Part shown: one piece after another, positions 1-9,586 of the stretch
Position numbering within the stretch: the stretch's first letter is position 1
Layout: each line of letters begins with the position of its first letter
Origin: Allobrachymonas sp.
Lineage (GTDB): Bacteria > Pseudomonadota > Gammaproteobacteria > Burkholderiales > Burkholderiaceae
Assembly (NCBI GenBank): GCA_030529305.1
Contig: JAUMXD010000006.1
Coordinates: 1-29,893 of the forward strand
DNA: 29,893 bases
Direction of reading: 5' to 3'
Notes under the pieces: model-generated
Told to the model about the DNA's origin: nothing
Seen by the model: only the letters and a program-made list of their open reading frames with translations
The model's database searches: none
Made by a program: the position numbers and the translations under genes

Positions 1-1251
1 GCTCATGGCCATGCGGTGGTCGTCATAGGTGTGGATGCTGGCGGCCCGCCAATGCTGGGCTGATGCGGGCGGGGTGATGCGGATAAAGTCTGCCCCCTCT
101 TCAACTTCAGCGCCCAGCTTGCGCAGCTCGGTGGCCATGGCGGCGATGCGGTCGGTTTCTTTCACGCGCCAGCTGGCGATGTTGCGCAGGGTGCTGGGGC
201 CGTCGGCATACAGGGCCATGGCGGCCAGCGTCATGGCCGCATCGGGAATGTGGTTGCAATCCAGATCAATGGCGCGCAGCGGCCAAGCCCCGCGCTGGAT
301 GGTGATGCTGCCGGGCGTGCTGCTGATGTGCGTGCCCATTTGCTCGGCTGCCTCGATGAAGCGGATGTCGCCCTGAATCGAATCAGCCCCCACGCCCTGC
401 ACGGTGATGCTGTGGCCCTGTGCGGCATCGGCCGCAATGCCCCCCAGTGCGATGAAGTAGCTGGCGGACGAGGCATCAGCCTCCACATGCAGCTGGCCAG
501 GGCTGCGGTAACGCGCACCTGCTGCGATGCTGAAGCGCTGCCAGCCCGTGGCATCGCGCTCCACAGCCACGCCAAAGCGCTGCATCAGTTTGAGCGTGAT
601 TTCGATATAGGGCTTGGAAATCAGCTCGCCTTCGACTTCGATCGTGAGCGCATGCCCCGCCAATGGCGCAGCTAACAACAGCGCCGTCAAGAACTGGCTG
701 GAGACATCACCGCGCACGCGGATGTTGCGCCCCGCATCACCCACTGACGCACGACGCGGGCCAATGCGCAGCGGCGGGTAGCCCGTGTGGCTGGCGTAAT
801 GCACCTCGCAATCCAGCTGCTGCAGGCCATCCACCAAATCGCCTATGGGCCGCTCGTACATGCGCTGCACACCCGTGAGGAAAAAGTGCCCGCCCAGCAT
901 CGCCAGTGCCGCCGTCAGCGGCCGCATGGCCGTGCCCGCATTGCCCAAGAACAATTCCAGCGGTGCATCGGCTTGCTGCGCCACACCGGCGGGCAATTGC
1001 GCGCCAATGCCGGTGATGGTGACCGTATCGCCCTCGCCCCGCTCCACGCCGCAACCAATGTGCTGCAAGGCAGCCAGCATCACGCGGGTGTCGTCGGAAT
1101 CAAGCACGCCCGTGAGCACCGTGGCGCCACTGCACAGCCCGGCCAGCAACAGCACGCGGTTGCTGATGCTTTTGGAGCCGGGCAGCTGCACCGTTCCGTG
1201 GGCGGCCTGCAAGGGGGGCAGATCAAGAAAGGCGGGGCGATGGGTGCTCAT
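1..1251 (-). CDS. aroA: 3-phosphoshikimate 1-carboxyvinyltransferase (EPSP synthase), C-terminus cut by window edge
   Basis: Transfers enolpyruvate from PEP to shikimate-3-phosphate, the sixth step of the shikimate pathway to aromatic amino acids, in the cytosol. I translated the leftward strand from an ATG at 1251 ([13 protein letters not shown]). The frame stays open to base 1, giving 417 codons of a protein usually about 430-445 residues long, so only the last few residues are missing. Signatures seen: the N-terminal [10 protein letters not shown] phosphate/PEP-binding motif, [13 protein letters not shown], and the C-terminal YDDHRMAMS motif at the very edge. The gene diverges from a methyltransferase. 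No tyrA lies upstream, although tyrA and aroA are neighbours in many related genomes (recalled, not checked). The assignment is secure. Confidence 0.97.
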   Translation of the reverse strand, partial: MSTHRPAFLDLPPLQAAHGTVQLPGSKSISNRVLLLAGLCSGATVLTGVLDSDDTRVMLAALQHIGCGVERGEGDTVTITGIGAQLPAGVAQQADAPLELFLGNAGTAMRPLTAALAMLGGHFFLTGVQRMYERPIGDLVDGLQQLDCEVHYASHTGYPPLRIGPRRASVGDAGRNIRVRGDVSSQFLTALLLAAPLAGHALTIEVEGELISKPYIEITLKLMQRFGVAVERDATGWQRFSIAAGARYRSPGQLHVEADASSASYFIALGGIAADAAQGHSITVQGVGADSIQGDIRFIEAAEQMGTHISSTPGSITIQRGAWPLRAIDLDCNHIPDAAMTLAAMALYADGPSTLRNIASWRVKETDRIAAMATELRKLGAEVEEGADFIRITPPASAQHWRAASIHTYDDHRMAMS

Positions 1252-1461
1252 GAATCCGGGTCACTTTAAAAACGTGTATCGCTGATGACTAATGGCAGGC
1301 TTTGCGGCCCACCAAATCCATTTAAAGCCACACACGAAACAGAACGAAAAAGGGCGGCCTATTCTATCGGCCACCCTGCCCGCGGCCCCGCCATAACCGC
1401 AACCGAATGGCGCATGCAGCAAGCACCAGCATCGCCCCACTTGCTGCGACAATGCCACCTC

Positions 1462-2046
1462 ATGCCAACTACCCTGCCCGCCTGTTTACACGCCTTGCAA
1501 GAAGCCACCCGCCAGCACCAGCGGGTGCACGGGTGCAGCGCGCATGTGTTTGCCGATGGGCCAGGCCTGTGGCAATTGCTGGCGCAGCACCAGCCGCAAC
1601 GCATCCTGGAACTGGGCACAGGCCTGGGCTACACCGCCTGCCTCATGGCTCTGGTTAGCCCGCAGGCGCAAGTCGATACGCTCGAAGGCGATCCGCAGCA
1701 CGCGCAACTGGCTCGCCAAGCCATTGCTGCATGCGGGCTGAACGAGCGGGTGCATCTGCACGAAGGCTCCTTCCTGCCCGTGCTGCAAGGGATGCAAATC
1801 GCACCGCAAAGCCTGGATTTGATTTTTTTTGACGGCCATGCCCCTGCCCTGGCCTTGATCCGCCAACTGCACGGCGTGTTGCGGCATGGCGGCCTGCTGG
1901 TGTGCGCCAACATCGAAATCAGCAAACCGCACGGCTCGCGCCGCGTCAAGGCCGAGCTGCAAGACCCCAGCCGCTGGCGCACCCTGGGCACACTGGAAAA
2001 CGGCCAGACCCGTGTAGCGGCCGCCGTGCACACATCAGCCGAATAG
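1462..2046 (+). CDS. class I SAM-dependent methyltransferase, O-methyltransferase-like
   Basis: A 194-residue protein if started at the ATG at 1462. The frame is open further upstream, with in-frame ATGs at 1285 and 1414, but the residues before 1462 are low-complexity and do not look like methyltransferase. No start has a convincing ribosome-binding site. The Rossmann SAM-binding motif I is clear (RILELGTGLGYTACLMAL), followed by an acidic strand-2 end (VDTLEGD) and motif DLIFFDGHAPALAL, then the HGGLLVCANI strand. This order resembles the O-methyltransferase family 3 (caffeoyl-CoA/catechol OMT-like) proteins. The substrate cannot be deduced. It stands alone, divergent from aroA, and a terminator hairpin lies 200 bases downstream. 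Confidence 0.85.
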   Translation: MPTTLPACLHALQEATRQHQRVHGCSAHVFADGPGLWQLLAQHQPQRILELGTGLGYTACLMALVSPQAQVDTLEGDPQHAQLARQAIAACGLNERVHLHEGSFLPVLQGMQIAPQSLDLIFFDGHAPALALIRQLHGVLRHGGLLVCANIEISKPHGSRRVKAELQDPSRWRTLGTLENGQTRVAAAVHTSAE

Positions 2047-2245
2047 CCCCACGCTGGCTACGCACGGCACTCTCGCATCGCCCAGCCCCCAGTCGATTTC
2101 TGCTTGGTGGTTTCAGCAAGCACATGCTGCCCCGCTCATTGCCCGCAACGGCTGCGCCTGGCCGCACTTGGCACAGTGCCAGCCAGATCATCCGCCAACA
2201 GCATCTAGCCAAAACCTGAACCAAGTCCCCAGCACAGGCAACAAA

Positions 2246-2271
2246 AAAAGCGCACCCAAAGGTGCGCTTTT
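2246..2271 (-). terminator. rho-independent terminator (bidirectional)
   Basis: An 11-bp perfect inverted repeat (AAAAGCGCACC / GGTGCGCTTTT) with loop CAAA. On the leftward strand it is followed by seven T residues, so it fits the end of the yfcF-like transcript 68 bases away. On the rightward strand it has four T residues and could also stop the methyltransferase transcript. Confidence 0.85.
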
Positions 2272-2338
2272 CGTTTCAGATTCAAAGCAAAAGCAAGAAC
2301 AGGTAGTGCCCAAAGGCGATCGCTCTTGCCGCGCCCAC

Positions 2339-2971
2339 TCACTCCAAGGGCTTGCGCTTTTGCGTGGCCCACCACTGCACGCTGGGGCGCTGCCATTGGA
2401 AGTTGGCGTACTGCACCAGGTTTTCCGGCACGGGGTCGCCCGCCTTGATGAGGCGTTGCAGCATCGTGGCCAGCTCCACGTCGATGATGCTCCACTGCTC
2501 GCCAAACAGGAACTTGCCACCATGCGCCAAAAAGACATTGGCCGCAGCGATGAGCTTGTCTGCATCGGCCTGCGCCTCAGGCGAAAGGGGCGCGGGCTTT
2601 TCCTTCAGTTTGTAAAAGACCATCGTCGTCGGGCGCTCTGTGCGCAGGGCCTGCAAGTCGGAGCGGAACCAGCCCTGCAACTGGCGCGCGCGGGCGCGAT
2701 CCTCGCGGTTCAGCGGATAGGCTGGGCGGGCATCGTGGCGCTCTTCCAGGTATTCCAGAATCGCGGCCGACTCGGTCAGCACCAGATCGTCTTCTTCGTA
2801 CATGGGCACACGCTGCGTAATCGAACGCTTGGCGTACTCGCCCTGCTTGTGCTCGCCCTTGTCCAGATCAACCAGCTCCAGGTCGAAATAGGCCTTGTTC
2901 TTTTCGCGCAAGGTCACGAAAACGAACATGGCGTAAGGAGACAGAAAGTTGGAATCAACGTACAGCTTCAT
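2339..2971 (-). CDS. yfcF: glutathione S-transferase family protein, YfcF-like
   Basis: 210 residues, the normal length for a bacterial cytosolic GST. The N-terminal thioredoxin-like half starts MKLYVDSNFLSPYAMFVFV and contains RVPMYEEDDLVLTESAAILEYLEE, which carries the cis-Pro (VP) and the glutathione-binding ES pair. The helical C-terminal half contains RARARQLQGWFRSDL, RTERPTTMVF, LFGEQWSIIDVELA and the ending YANFQWQRPSVQ. These blocks match what I recall of E. coli YfcF, which has glutathione-dependent peroxidase activity and contributes to peroxide tolerance. No obvious partner is nearby. It is a single-gene transcript ending at the hairpin at 2246-2271. Confidence 0.9.
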   Translation of the reverse strand: MKLYVDSNFLSPYAMFVFVTLREKNKAYFDLELVDLDKGEHKQGEYAKRSITQRVPMYEEDDLVLTESAAILEYLEERHDARPAYPLNREDRARARQLQGWFRSDLQALRTERPTTMVFYKLKEKPAPLSPEAQADADKLIAAANVFLAHGGKFLFGEQWSIIDVELATMLQRLIKAGDPVPENLVQYANFQWQRPSVQWWATQKRKPLE

Positions 2972-3117
2972 GGTGCACCTGCATCAGGAAAAAAGAGGAA
3001 TGAGTGTTCTGCAAGGAAAATTTGCGCCGGTCGCGCAAAGCCCGGCCATTCTAGGCGCAGATGGCAAAGAAATTCCCCCAAACACCACGCCACAGCCAGC
3101 GTTTGCGACCAGCCTGT

Positions 3118-3660
3118 TTACGGATTGCCGACCTGCACCCCGGAAGATGAACTTTGGCTGGATGCATCCCACCGCCCACGCAACCACATGGACAACAAGG
3201 CACACAAAAGAATCAACAGTGGGGCTACTCCTAAATAAAGCTCCATCGTTAAATCGCCCCATAAATTTTCATACGCAATAAACGGTGGAGATACCTTCAG
3301 CCTGAAACGATGAACGCCCGCAAAAAGCGCGGCGTATACACAGCCAATGGCCAAGCCCAGCCATATTCCTTTCGAAACATCACGCAAAGTGGCTGATCGA
3401 TGCTCAAGCACCATCCACCAAAGAGACACAAGGCTGTAGCCAGGCAAAAACACTTTCTCAAGCAATTCCTTGGCAATGCCCAAAAAAACCAGAATGCCAC
3501 CTTCTCCTGTCAAACTGATAATCACCCCAAAAACGCCAAAGCTGATGAAAGCTGCCGCGCCAAATACGCAAAGCAAGGTCATGGGCACCAAAACCAGAAC
3601 CACCCCAATGACAATCAAAATGGATAGCAGAACAAGCACATACGCCTTGATAGTTTGCAT
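3118..3660 (-). CDS. multi-span inner-membrane protein of unknown function
   Basis: I do not recognise this family. With the ATG at 3660 the protein is 180 residues, and an AGGGA ribosome-binding site lies about five bases upstream. The frame is open to 3834, but the extra 58 residues look non-coding. Hydrophobic segments lie at roughly residues 5-30, 30-50, 97-115 and 140-160. A loop of about 45 residues between the second and third contains an amphipathic stretch (GIAKELLEKVFLPG). The tail is Ser-rich and polar. Composition is clearly lower in GC than the flanking genes (hand counts of 43% and 53% in two 60-base lines), which suggests acquired DNA. It stands alone between two leftward housekeeping genes. 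Confidence 0.6.
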   Translation of the reverse strand: MQTIKAYVLVLLSILIVIGVVLVLVPMTLLCVFGAAAFISFGVFGVIISLTGEGGILVFLGIAKELLEKVFLPGYSLVSLWWMVLEHRSATLRDVSKGIWLGLAIGCVYAALFAGVHRFRLKVSPPFIAYENLWGDLTMELYLGVAPLLILLCALLSMWLRGRWDASSQSSSSGVQVGNP

Positions 3661-3960
3661 GTTTTCCCTGTCTTTGTTAGAGCCAAAAAATGACTTTTCC
3701 AAACACTTCCCTTGGGAAATAGGCAAGCAGTTGAACCTTTGAAGACACAGCCCCTGCAAATCCCGCACCATGCAAAGACCAAAAGCCATTCGATAAAAGC
3801 GTAACAGGCGTCCGCCCTCAATCGGCCTGCTCACCTTTCCTAGATAGTTTTACCCAGCCCCCGCAGGCAGCCCTGAGGCCGACACAGCCAACCGTTACGC
3901 GTGCCACCTACCCTTTAACAGACCATCTCTCCCAAGCAAATGGCATGCCAATACACAACA

Positions 3961-3985
3961 AAAAGCCCGCAAGCAGCGGGCTTTT
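3961..3985 (-). terminator. rho-independent terminator of adk
   Basis: Perfect 10-bp inverted repeat AAAAGCCCGC / GCGGGCTTTT with loop AAGCA, 18 bases after the adk stop on the leftward strand, followed there by a T-run. Confidence 0.88.
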
Positions 3986-4003
3986 GTAGATCGGGCGCTC
4001 AAC

Positions 4004-4672
<669 letters not shown>

Positions 4673-4686
4673 TCAAAAATGGCAGG

Positions 4687-4734
4687 TTGAATGGTGGATT
4701 GAATGGCGGATCGGCTGGCTGATTTCAGCCAGCC
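4687..4734. repeat. 12-base tandem repeat plus palindrome between adk and ssb
   Basis: Two adjacent 12-base units (4687-4698 and 4699-4710, TTGAATGGTGGA and TTGAATGGCGGA, one mismatch) are followed at once by a perfect inverted repeat GGCTGGCTGA / TCAGCCAGCC (4713-4722, 4725-4734). The cluster sits 27 bases upstream of adk, so it would lie in the adk leader or promoter. There is no T-run beside it, so it is not a typical terminator. Its role is unknown; it could be an operator or a leader hairpin. Confidence 0.6.
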
Positions 4735-4996
4735 AGAATTGCCTTTGAGAATACCACGCAGCCCCTGCGGCACAAGCGGGCGCAAGCCCCATCTTTCCGG
4801 CGCGCATGGGCTAGCCAGACCGGCCTGCGCCCGGCCTCATTGGTTCGCCTGAGCCCAAAGGCCTTGCGGCCCAGCGGAAGTGTGTGAAAATCCCTGCGAG
4901 TCCGGCCGCTGCGGCTTGCCGCGATCAAATGGCTTTGATCGCCCCGGCAGATGTGCGCAGCCCTTGTTTTTGTTTTTTGAATCGAGAAAGCAGCTC

Positions 4997-5506
4997 ATGG
5001 CTTCAGTGAACAAAGTCATTCTCGTGGGCAACCTGGGGCGCGACCCCGAGATGCGCACCTTCCCCAGCGGCGACCAAGTCGCCAACGTATCGCTGGCCAC
5101 TACCGACAAATGGCGCGACAAGCAAAGCGGCGAGATGCGCGAGCACACCGAATGGCACCGCCTGGTCTTCAACGGGCGGCTGGCCGAAATCGCCGGGCAA
5201 TACCTGCGCAAAGGCTCGCAAATTTATGTGGAAGGCAGCATCCGCACCCGCAAATGGCAAGACCAGGCCACGGGCCAGGATCGTTACAGCACCGAAATCC
5301 GTGTGGACCAGATGCAGATGCTGGGCCGGCGCGAAGGCATGGGCAGCCCTGGCGGCGATGACGATGGCTACGGCGCACCCGCTTCCGGCGGCGGCTATGC
5401 CCCACGCGCCGCTGCCCCAGCCCCGGCCCCGCGCAGCAACCGGCCCGCAGCGCCTGCGCCTTCTGATGGCGGCTTTGGCGATATCGACGACGACATTCCG
5501 TTCTGA
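4997..5506 (+). CDS. ssb: single-stranded DNA-binding protein
   Basis: Binds ssDNA during replication, recombination and repair. Starting at the ATG at 4997 gives 169 residues beginning [20 protein letters not shown], the canonical SSB N-terminus. An OB fold follows ([56 protein letters not shown]). A disordered Gly/Pro/Ala-rich linker leads to the acidic tip DIDDDIPF, which binds partner proteins. The frame extends upstream to 4880, but those residues are not part of the family. The ribosome-binding site is weak (GAGAAAG). A strong terminator follows. No uvrA is adjacent; the divergent neighbour is adk. Confidence 0.98.
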   Translation: MASVNKVILVGNLGRDPEMRTFPSGDQVANVSLATTDKWRDKQSGEMREHTEWHRLVFNGRLAEIAGQYLRKGSQIYVEGSIRTRKWQDQATGQDRYSTEIRVDQMQMLGRREGMGSPGGDDDGYGAPASGGGYAPRAAAPAPAPRSNRPAAPAPSDGGFGDIDDDIPF

Positions 5507-5547
5507 TTTCTGCTCTGCTCGGCCCCGCCCGGCAACAGAGCCCAAAC

Positions 5548-5577
5548 AAAAAACGCACCCTTCTGGGTGCGTTTTTT
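5548..5577. terminator. bidirectional rho-independent terminator between ssb and kbp
   Basis: A 13-bp perfect inverted repeat (AAAAAACGCACCC / GGGTGCGTTTTTT), loop TTCT, with T-runs on both strands. It lies 41 bases after ssb and 78 bases after the convergent BON-LysM gene. Confidence 0.92.
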
Positions 5578-5655
5578 GTGCCTGCCCAATGCAGCAAACA
5601 CTGCATGGATCGGCATTGCAAGGGGTGGCTCAAGTGGCAGCCACCCAAAGCCTAT

Positions 5656-6150
5656 TCACAGCGGCGGAATGCGCAGCTTCTGGCCGGGATAGATTTTGTC
5701 GGGGTGGCTCAGCATGGGCTTGTTGGCCTCGAAAATGGCGTTGTACTTGTTGGCATCGCCGTAGTACTTCTTGGCAATGGCCGACAAGGTGTCGCCCTTG
5801 ACCACATCGTGGTACTGCGCCTCGGCCCCTGCGGCGCCGCCAGCAATCTGCATCTGGTTATCCACCTGCTGCACGGCCGTGACGTTACCCGCGGCGAGCG
5901 TGACTTTTTCAAAGGCCTCGCGGCTGGGCGCATTGCCAGTCACGGTGACCTTGCCCGTGGCCCCGTCAAAGGCAACGGCCAGATTGCTCACGCCCAGGTT
6001 CTGGGTTTCGATGTATTGCTTGATCGCCTCGCCCGCCTTGGCGTTGAGTTGATCCAGCGAAGCCTTGTCCTGGCTGGCGGCGGCCTGCTCCACCTCTTTG
6101 GCGCCAAACAGCTTCTCGCCTGCTTCCTTGATGAAACCGAACAATCCCAT
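5656..6150 (-). CDS. kbp: BON and LysM domain protein, Kbp/YgaU-like potassium-binding protein
   Basis: The start is set at the ATG at 6150 (MGLFGFIKEAGEKLFGA) because AAGGAG lies six bases upstream of it; the alternative ATG five codons earlier overlaps that site. The product is 164 residues. A BON domain (about 25-105, with GATGKVTVTGNAPSREAFEKV and VTAVQQVDNQM) is followed by a LysM domain (about 112-162, YHDVVKGDTLSAIAKKYYG ... ANKPMLSHPDKIYPGQKLRI). This order and the ending match E. coli Kbp/YgaU, a cytoplasmic K+-binding protein of the hyperosmotic response. There is no signal peptide, consistent with a cytoplasmic location despite the LysM domain. It converges on ssb and shares its terminator. 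Confidence 0.92.
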   Translation of the reverse strand: MGLFGFIKEAGEKLFGAKEVEQAAASQDKASLDQLNAKAGEAIKQYIETQNLGVSNLAVAFDGATGKVTVTGNAPSREAFEKVTLAAGNVTAVQQVDNQMQIAGGAAGAEAQYHDVVKGDTLSAIAKKYYGDANKYNAIFEANKPMLSHPDKIYPGQKLRIPPL

Positions 6151-6336
6151 AGCAAACTCCTTCAAAAATTGCCAGACTCAAAACCCCGAAACGGGGCCAC
6201 GGATGAAGGCCTGCCCTGCCACGACACAACCGCGCCAAGACTAGGGGAAAGTCCTCATCCAGCCCACAGCATACCCGCAGATAATGCGCGCTGATTTTTT
6301 CTGCGGGCTGCACACGCCCGCAAGGATGCCCGCAAC

Positions 6337-7116
6337 ATGACATTTCTGGCCATCGACATCGGCAACACCCGCATGAAATGGGCCTGCTACGACAAGCCCC
6401 AGCCCGGCGCGCACATGCTGGCGCACGACGCGCATTTTCTGGAGCAGATCGACACCCTGGCCGACAGTGCATGGAAAAACCTGCCCGCCCCCACCCGCAT
6501 GCTGGGCTGCGCGGTGGCGGGCGATGTGCTCAAGCACCGCGTGGAAGAGCAGATGGAAATCTGGCCCGATCTGCAACCGCGCTGGGTGGTGGCCCGCAGC
6601 GAATGCGCGGGGCTGATCAACGGTTACGACATTCCCAGCCGCCTGGGCGTGGACCGCTGGGTGGCCATGATCGGCGCACGCCGCCACATGCTGCAAGCCA
6701 CGGCGGGCACGGCCCCCAGCCCCCTAGTGGTGGTGATGGTGGGCACAGCCGTAACAGTTGAGGCGATTGACGCACGCGGCAAATTTCTGGGCGGCTTCAT
6801 CCTGCCCGGCCACGGCATGATGCTGCACGCGCTGGAAAGTGGCACCGCCGGCCTGCAGCACATGCCCACGGGGCAGGTGGTGAACTTTCCCACCAACACC
6901 AGCGATGCCCTCACCAGCGGCGGCACCTTTGCCCTGGCCGGAGCGGTGCAGCGCATGGTGCGCCATGTGCAGGAGCATTGCGGCGCCGCCCCCATGTGCC
7001 TGATGACGGGCGGCGCGGGCTGGAAGATGGCCCCCTATATGGAAACGCCTTTTGAACTGGTGGAATCGCTGATCTTTAACGGCCTGCTGGTGCTGGCCGC
7101 TGAACAAGGTGTGTAA
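6337..7116 (+). CDS. coaX: type III pantothenate kinase
   Basis: Phosphorylates pantothenate with ATP, the first step of coenzyme A synthesis. The 259-residue product begins with the ASKHA phosphate-1 motif [14 protein letters not shown] (Asp7) and carries the family motif [15 protein letters not shown] (101-115). The phosphate-2 region ([15 protein letters not shown], 131-145) and [22 protein letters not shown] follow. At the position before GTA, where many CoaX proteins have Asp, this one has Met-Val, and the later Asp is Glu142. From memory, other betaproteobacterial versions also vary here. AAGGA about ten bases upstream supports the ATG at 6337. The usual partner birA does not lie immediately upstream. 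Confidence 0.93.
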   Translation: MTFLAIDIGNTRMKWACYDKPQPGAHMLAHDAHFLEQIDTLADSAWKNLPAPTRMLGCAVAGDVLKHRVEEQMEIWPDLQPRWVVARSECAGLINGYDIPSRLGVDRWVAMIGARRHMLQATAGTAPSPLVVVMVGTAVTVEAIDARGKFLGGFILPGHGMMLHALESGTAGLQHMPTGQVVNFPTNTSDALTSGGTFALAGAVQRMVRHVQEHCGAAPMCLMTGGAGWKMAPYMETPFELVESLIFNGLLVLAAEQGV

Positions 7117-7554
7117 CGCAAACGCAGGCCAGCCACTTTATTAAAACAGCACGGCTCCATCAAACGGAATGCGCGGCTCGCAGCTGGGCATTGGCATGGT
7201 GGGCGCTTGTGGTTGGCGATGGGATTGTGGCTGCAGATACAAGGATGCAGCGCAATGCCAGTGGCTTGCCAAACGCTGTACGCCAAGAAATTGTACGCAC
7301 TGTTACTGGCCTCTGCCTTAATGACGGACGCTCAAGCAGGCTAACGCTGCCATTGATAGTGTATTAGCTTCTTGCTCCAACCATTGAGCTGTTTATGCCC
7401 CGTGACGATCTGCCTTTGATGGCATATAACCAGGCGCTGACGGCAATACTCTGTGGATTGAAATCGCTAGCTGGTTCTGGACCCAAATGGTGAGAGTTGT
7501 CTTTCAGGCCGTTTGATTTTTCAGAATGCAGCTTGAAGAGGCATTTGTACCAAC
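7117..7554. other. gene-free region downstream of coaX
   Basis: I see no convincing gene in about 440 bases. Short frames exist on both strands, but none has recognisable motifs or a good ribosome-binding site. One leftward frame ends at 7140 and could be the tail of a decayed gene. The segment is less GC-rich than its flanks and ends in a strong rightward terminator at 7555-7587. It could therefore hold a long coaX 3' UTR, a small RNA or a gene remnant. Confidence 0.4.
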
Positions 7555-7587
7555 AGCCCGTGGTCTGTTTGAGACCACGGGCTTTTT
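7555..7587 (+). terminator. strong rho-independent terminator, rightward
   Basis: A 12-bp perfect inverted repeat AGCCCGTGGTCT / AGACCACGGGCT (7555-7566, 7572-7583), loop GTTTG, with a five-T run on the rightward strand only. On the leftward strand the downstream sequence is not T-rich, so it fits a rightward transcript better than phaC, although the hairpin may also protect the phaC mRNA end. Confidence 0.8.
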
Positions 7588-7600
7588 GCTGTGCTGCTTA

Positions 7601-9412
7601 TCAGTCGATCTGCGCTTTGACGTAGCGGCCGGGCGCAGGTTCGATGGGTTTGAGTTGCCCGTTGCCGTAGCGTTTGGGGGCGGCTACCAGGCGGCCGCCT
7701 TGTTTGGCGAGCCACTGCGCCCAGTCGGCCCACCAGCTGCCGGGGTGTTCGGTGGCGCCTGCCGTCCATTCGGAAAGCGTCTTGGGCAGCTCGTCGTTCG
7801 TCCAGTAATTGCGCTTGTTTTTCTTGATGGGGTTGATGACGCCGGCGATGTGGCCTGATGCGCCCATGACAAAGCGCCGCTGGCAGCCGCTCAGTACCTG
7901 GGCGCTGGCGTAAGCGCCCTCAATCGGCACGATGTGGTCTTCGCGCGAGCCGTACAGGTAAACGGGCAGCTTGATTTTGCCCAGGTCGATTTTTTCGCCG
8001 CAAACCACCGCAGCACCGGGTTGAATGAGCTTGTTTTCGAGGTAGGTGTTGCGCAGATACCAGGCGTACCAGGGGCCGGGCAGGTTGGTGGAATCGCTGT
8101 TCCAGTACAGCAGGTCAAACGCGCGCGGCGTTTCGCCCTTGAGGTAGTTGCCTGCCACGTAGTTCCACACCAGTTCGTTGGGGCGCAAAAAGCTGAAGGT
8201 GTTGAGCAGATCGCGCCCGGACAGCAGGCCGCCGCGGGCGAACTGCGCCTCGCGCCAGCGCACGGCGTTTTCGTCGATGAACAGGCCGAGCACACCAGGC
8301 TTGCTGAAATCAAGCAGGCAGGTGAGGAAGGTGGCGCTGTGCACCAGCGCTTGCTTGCGCGCAGCCAGCACGGCCAGCGCGGTGGCCAGCAAGGTGCCAC
8401 CCACGCAAAAGCCCAGCACATTGAGCTTTTTGGCGCCCGATGCCTGCAGCACTTTTTGCATGGCGGTGATGATGCCGTGCTCCACATAGTCGTCCCACGT
8501 CATGTGGGCCATGCTGGCATCGGGGTTGCGCCAGCTCAGAATGAAGGTGTGGTGGCCTTGCTCGACGGCAAAGCGCACCATGGAGTTGTCAGGCTGCAAA
8601 TCCAGGATGTAGTACTTGTTGATGCAGGCCGGAATGAGCAGCAGGGGTCGCTCGTGCACCTTGGGTGTGAGCGGCTTGTATTCGATGAGTTGGAACACCT
8701 CGTTTTCGAACACCACAGCGCCTTCGGTCAGCGCCAGATTGCGGCCCACTTCGAATTGGCTCTCGTCCGTCATCGATACGCGGCCTTTTTGCACATCGGC
8801 CAGCAGGTTCTGCACGCCTTGGGCCACGCTGGCGCCCTGTGTTTGCAGGGCTTTGTGCTGGGCCTCCACATTCAGCGCCCAGAAGTTGCTGGGCGCGGCA
8901 GCGGCCGTCCATTGCTCAATGGCGAAGCGCACACGTTCACGAGTGGCCTCATCACCTTCCAGCGCATTGGCCAGCGCCAGCAGAAAGCGGCTGTTGAGCA
9001 AATACAGGGCTGCGGCCCAGCCAGAGACGGGCGACTGCTGCCACAGCGGGCTGGCAAAGCGCCGGTCGTTGGCGATGTCGGCAAGCTTGGCAGGGTCTTG
9101 CCACAGTGCGATCAACTCTTGCAGGTATTGCTGCTGCAGGGCTTGCAGGCGTTCGGGCCGCAGATGCAGATGGCCCATGTGCCCCAAACCATCGCACAGC
9201 GCCTGGCTGGTGGTTTGCATGGCGGCCAGCAGCTCCGGATACGGCGGGCAGGCGGTAGATGTTGCGCTATCGCCACTGGCTTGCGCGGTGGATGCAGCCG
9301 GGCCGGTGAAAAAAGGTGTTTGCAAATGCTGCCATTGCCGGGCTGCTTGTAGCCAAGCTGTTTGCAGAGCTTGCAGCCATTCGGGGTTATTGGGCGTGGA
9401 TGTGTGGGGCAT
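7601..9412 (-). CDS. phaC: class I poly(3-hydroxyalkanoate) synthase
   Basis: Polymerises (R)-3-hydroxyacyl-CoA into PHA storage granules. The ATG at 9412 has AGGAG seven bases upstream and gives 603 residues, typical of class I synthases; the TTG six codons earlier would overlap that site. The N-terminal PhaC domain (about 75-250) leads into an alpha/beta-hydrolase core. The lipase-like box is GFCVGGTL with catalytic Cys336. The triad continues with Asp492 in GSREDHIVP and His521 in GASGHIAGVINP. Near the C-terminus are PGSWWADWAQWL and GRYVKAQ, as in Cupriavidus-type enzymes. No phaA, phaB or phasin gene is adjacent, and spoT lies upstream on the same strand with a 174-base gap. Confidence 0.96.
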   Translation of the reverse strand: MPHTSTPNNPEWLQALQTAWLQAARQWQHLQTPFFTGPAASTAQASGDSATSTACPPYPELLAAMQTTSQALCDGLGHMGHLHLRPERLQALQQQYLQELIALWQDPAKLADIANDRRFASPLWQQSPVSGWAAALYLLNSRFLLALANALEGDEATRERVRFAIEQWTAAAAPSNFWALNVEAQHKALQTQGASVAQGVQNLLADVQKGRVSMTDESQFEVGRNLALTEGAVVFENEVFQLIEYKPLTPKVHERPLLLIPACINKYYILDLQPDNSMVRFAVEQGHHTFILSWRNPDASMAHMTWDDYVEHGIITAMQKVLQASGAKKLNVLGFCVGGTLLATALAVLAARKQALVHSATFLTCLLDFSKPGVLGLFIDENAVRWREAQFARGGLLSGRDLLNTFSFLRPNELVWNYVAGNYLKGETPRAFDLLYWNSDSTNLPGPWYAWYLRNTYLENKLIQPGAAVVCGEKIDLGKIKLPVYLYGSREDHIVPIEGAYASAQVLSGCQRRFVMGASGHIAGVINPIKKNKRNYWTNDELPKTLSEWTAGATEHPGSWWADWAQWLAKQGGRLVAAPKRYGNGQLKPIEPAPGRYVKAQID

Positions 9413-9586
9413 GTGGGGGCTCCTGTTCAAGGGCGATAAAGCGTGGTGTTTGCAGGGGGTTGTTGGGTGGCCTTGGCTGGTTATAGCAATCAGGCTACGC
9501 AGGCGTTGAGGGCGGATGGCATGGAAGCGATCAGGCCGTCGGCATCAGAGCGGGCCAGCCATATCACGCTGATTGGGGCGCGCCTA

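Noticed and set aside
2317..2324. GCGATCGC octamer
   Set aside because: Single occurrence in GC-rich DNA; no sign of a dispersed HIP-like repeat in the window.
7934..9352. 472-codon rightward open frame opposite phaC
   Set aside because: Antisense shadow of the PHA synthase gene, with no recognisable domain.
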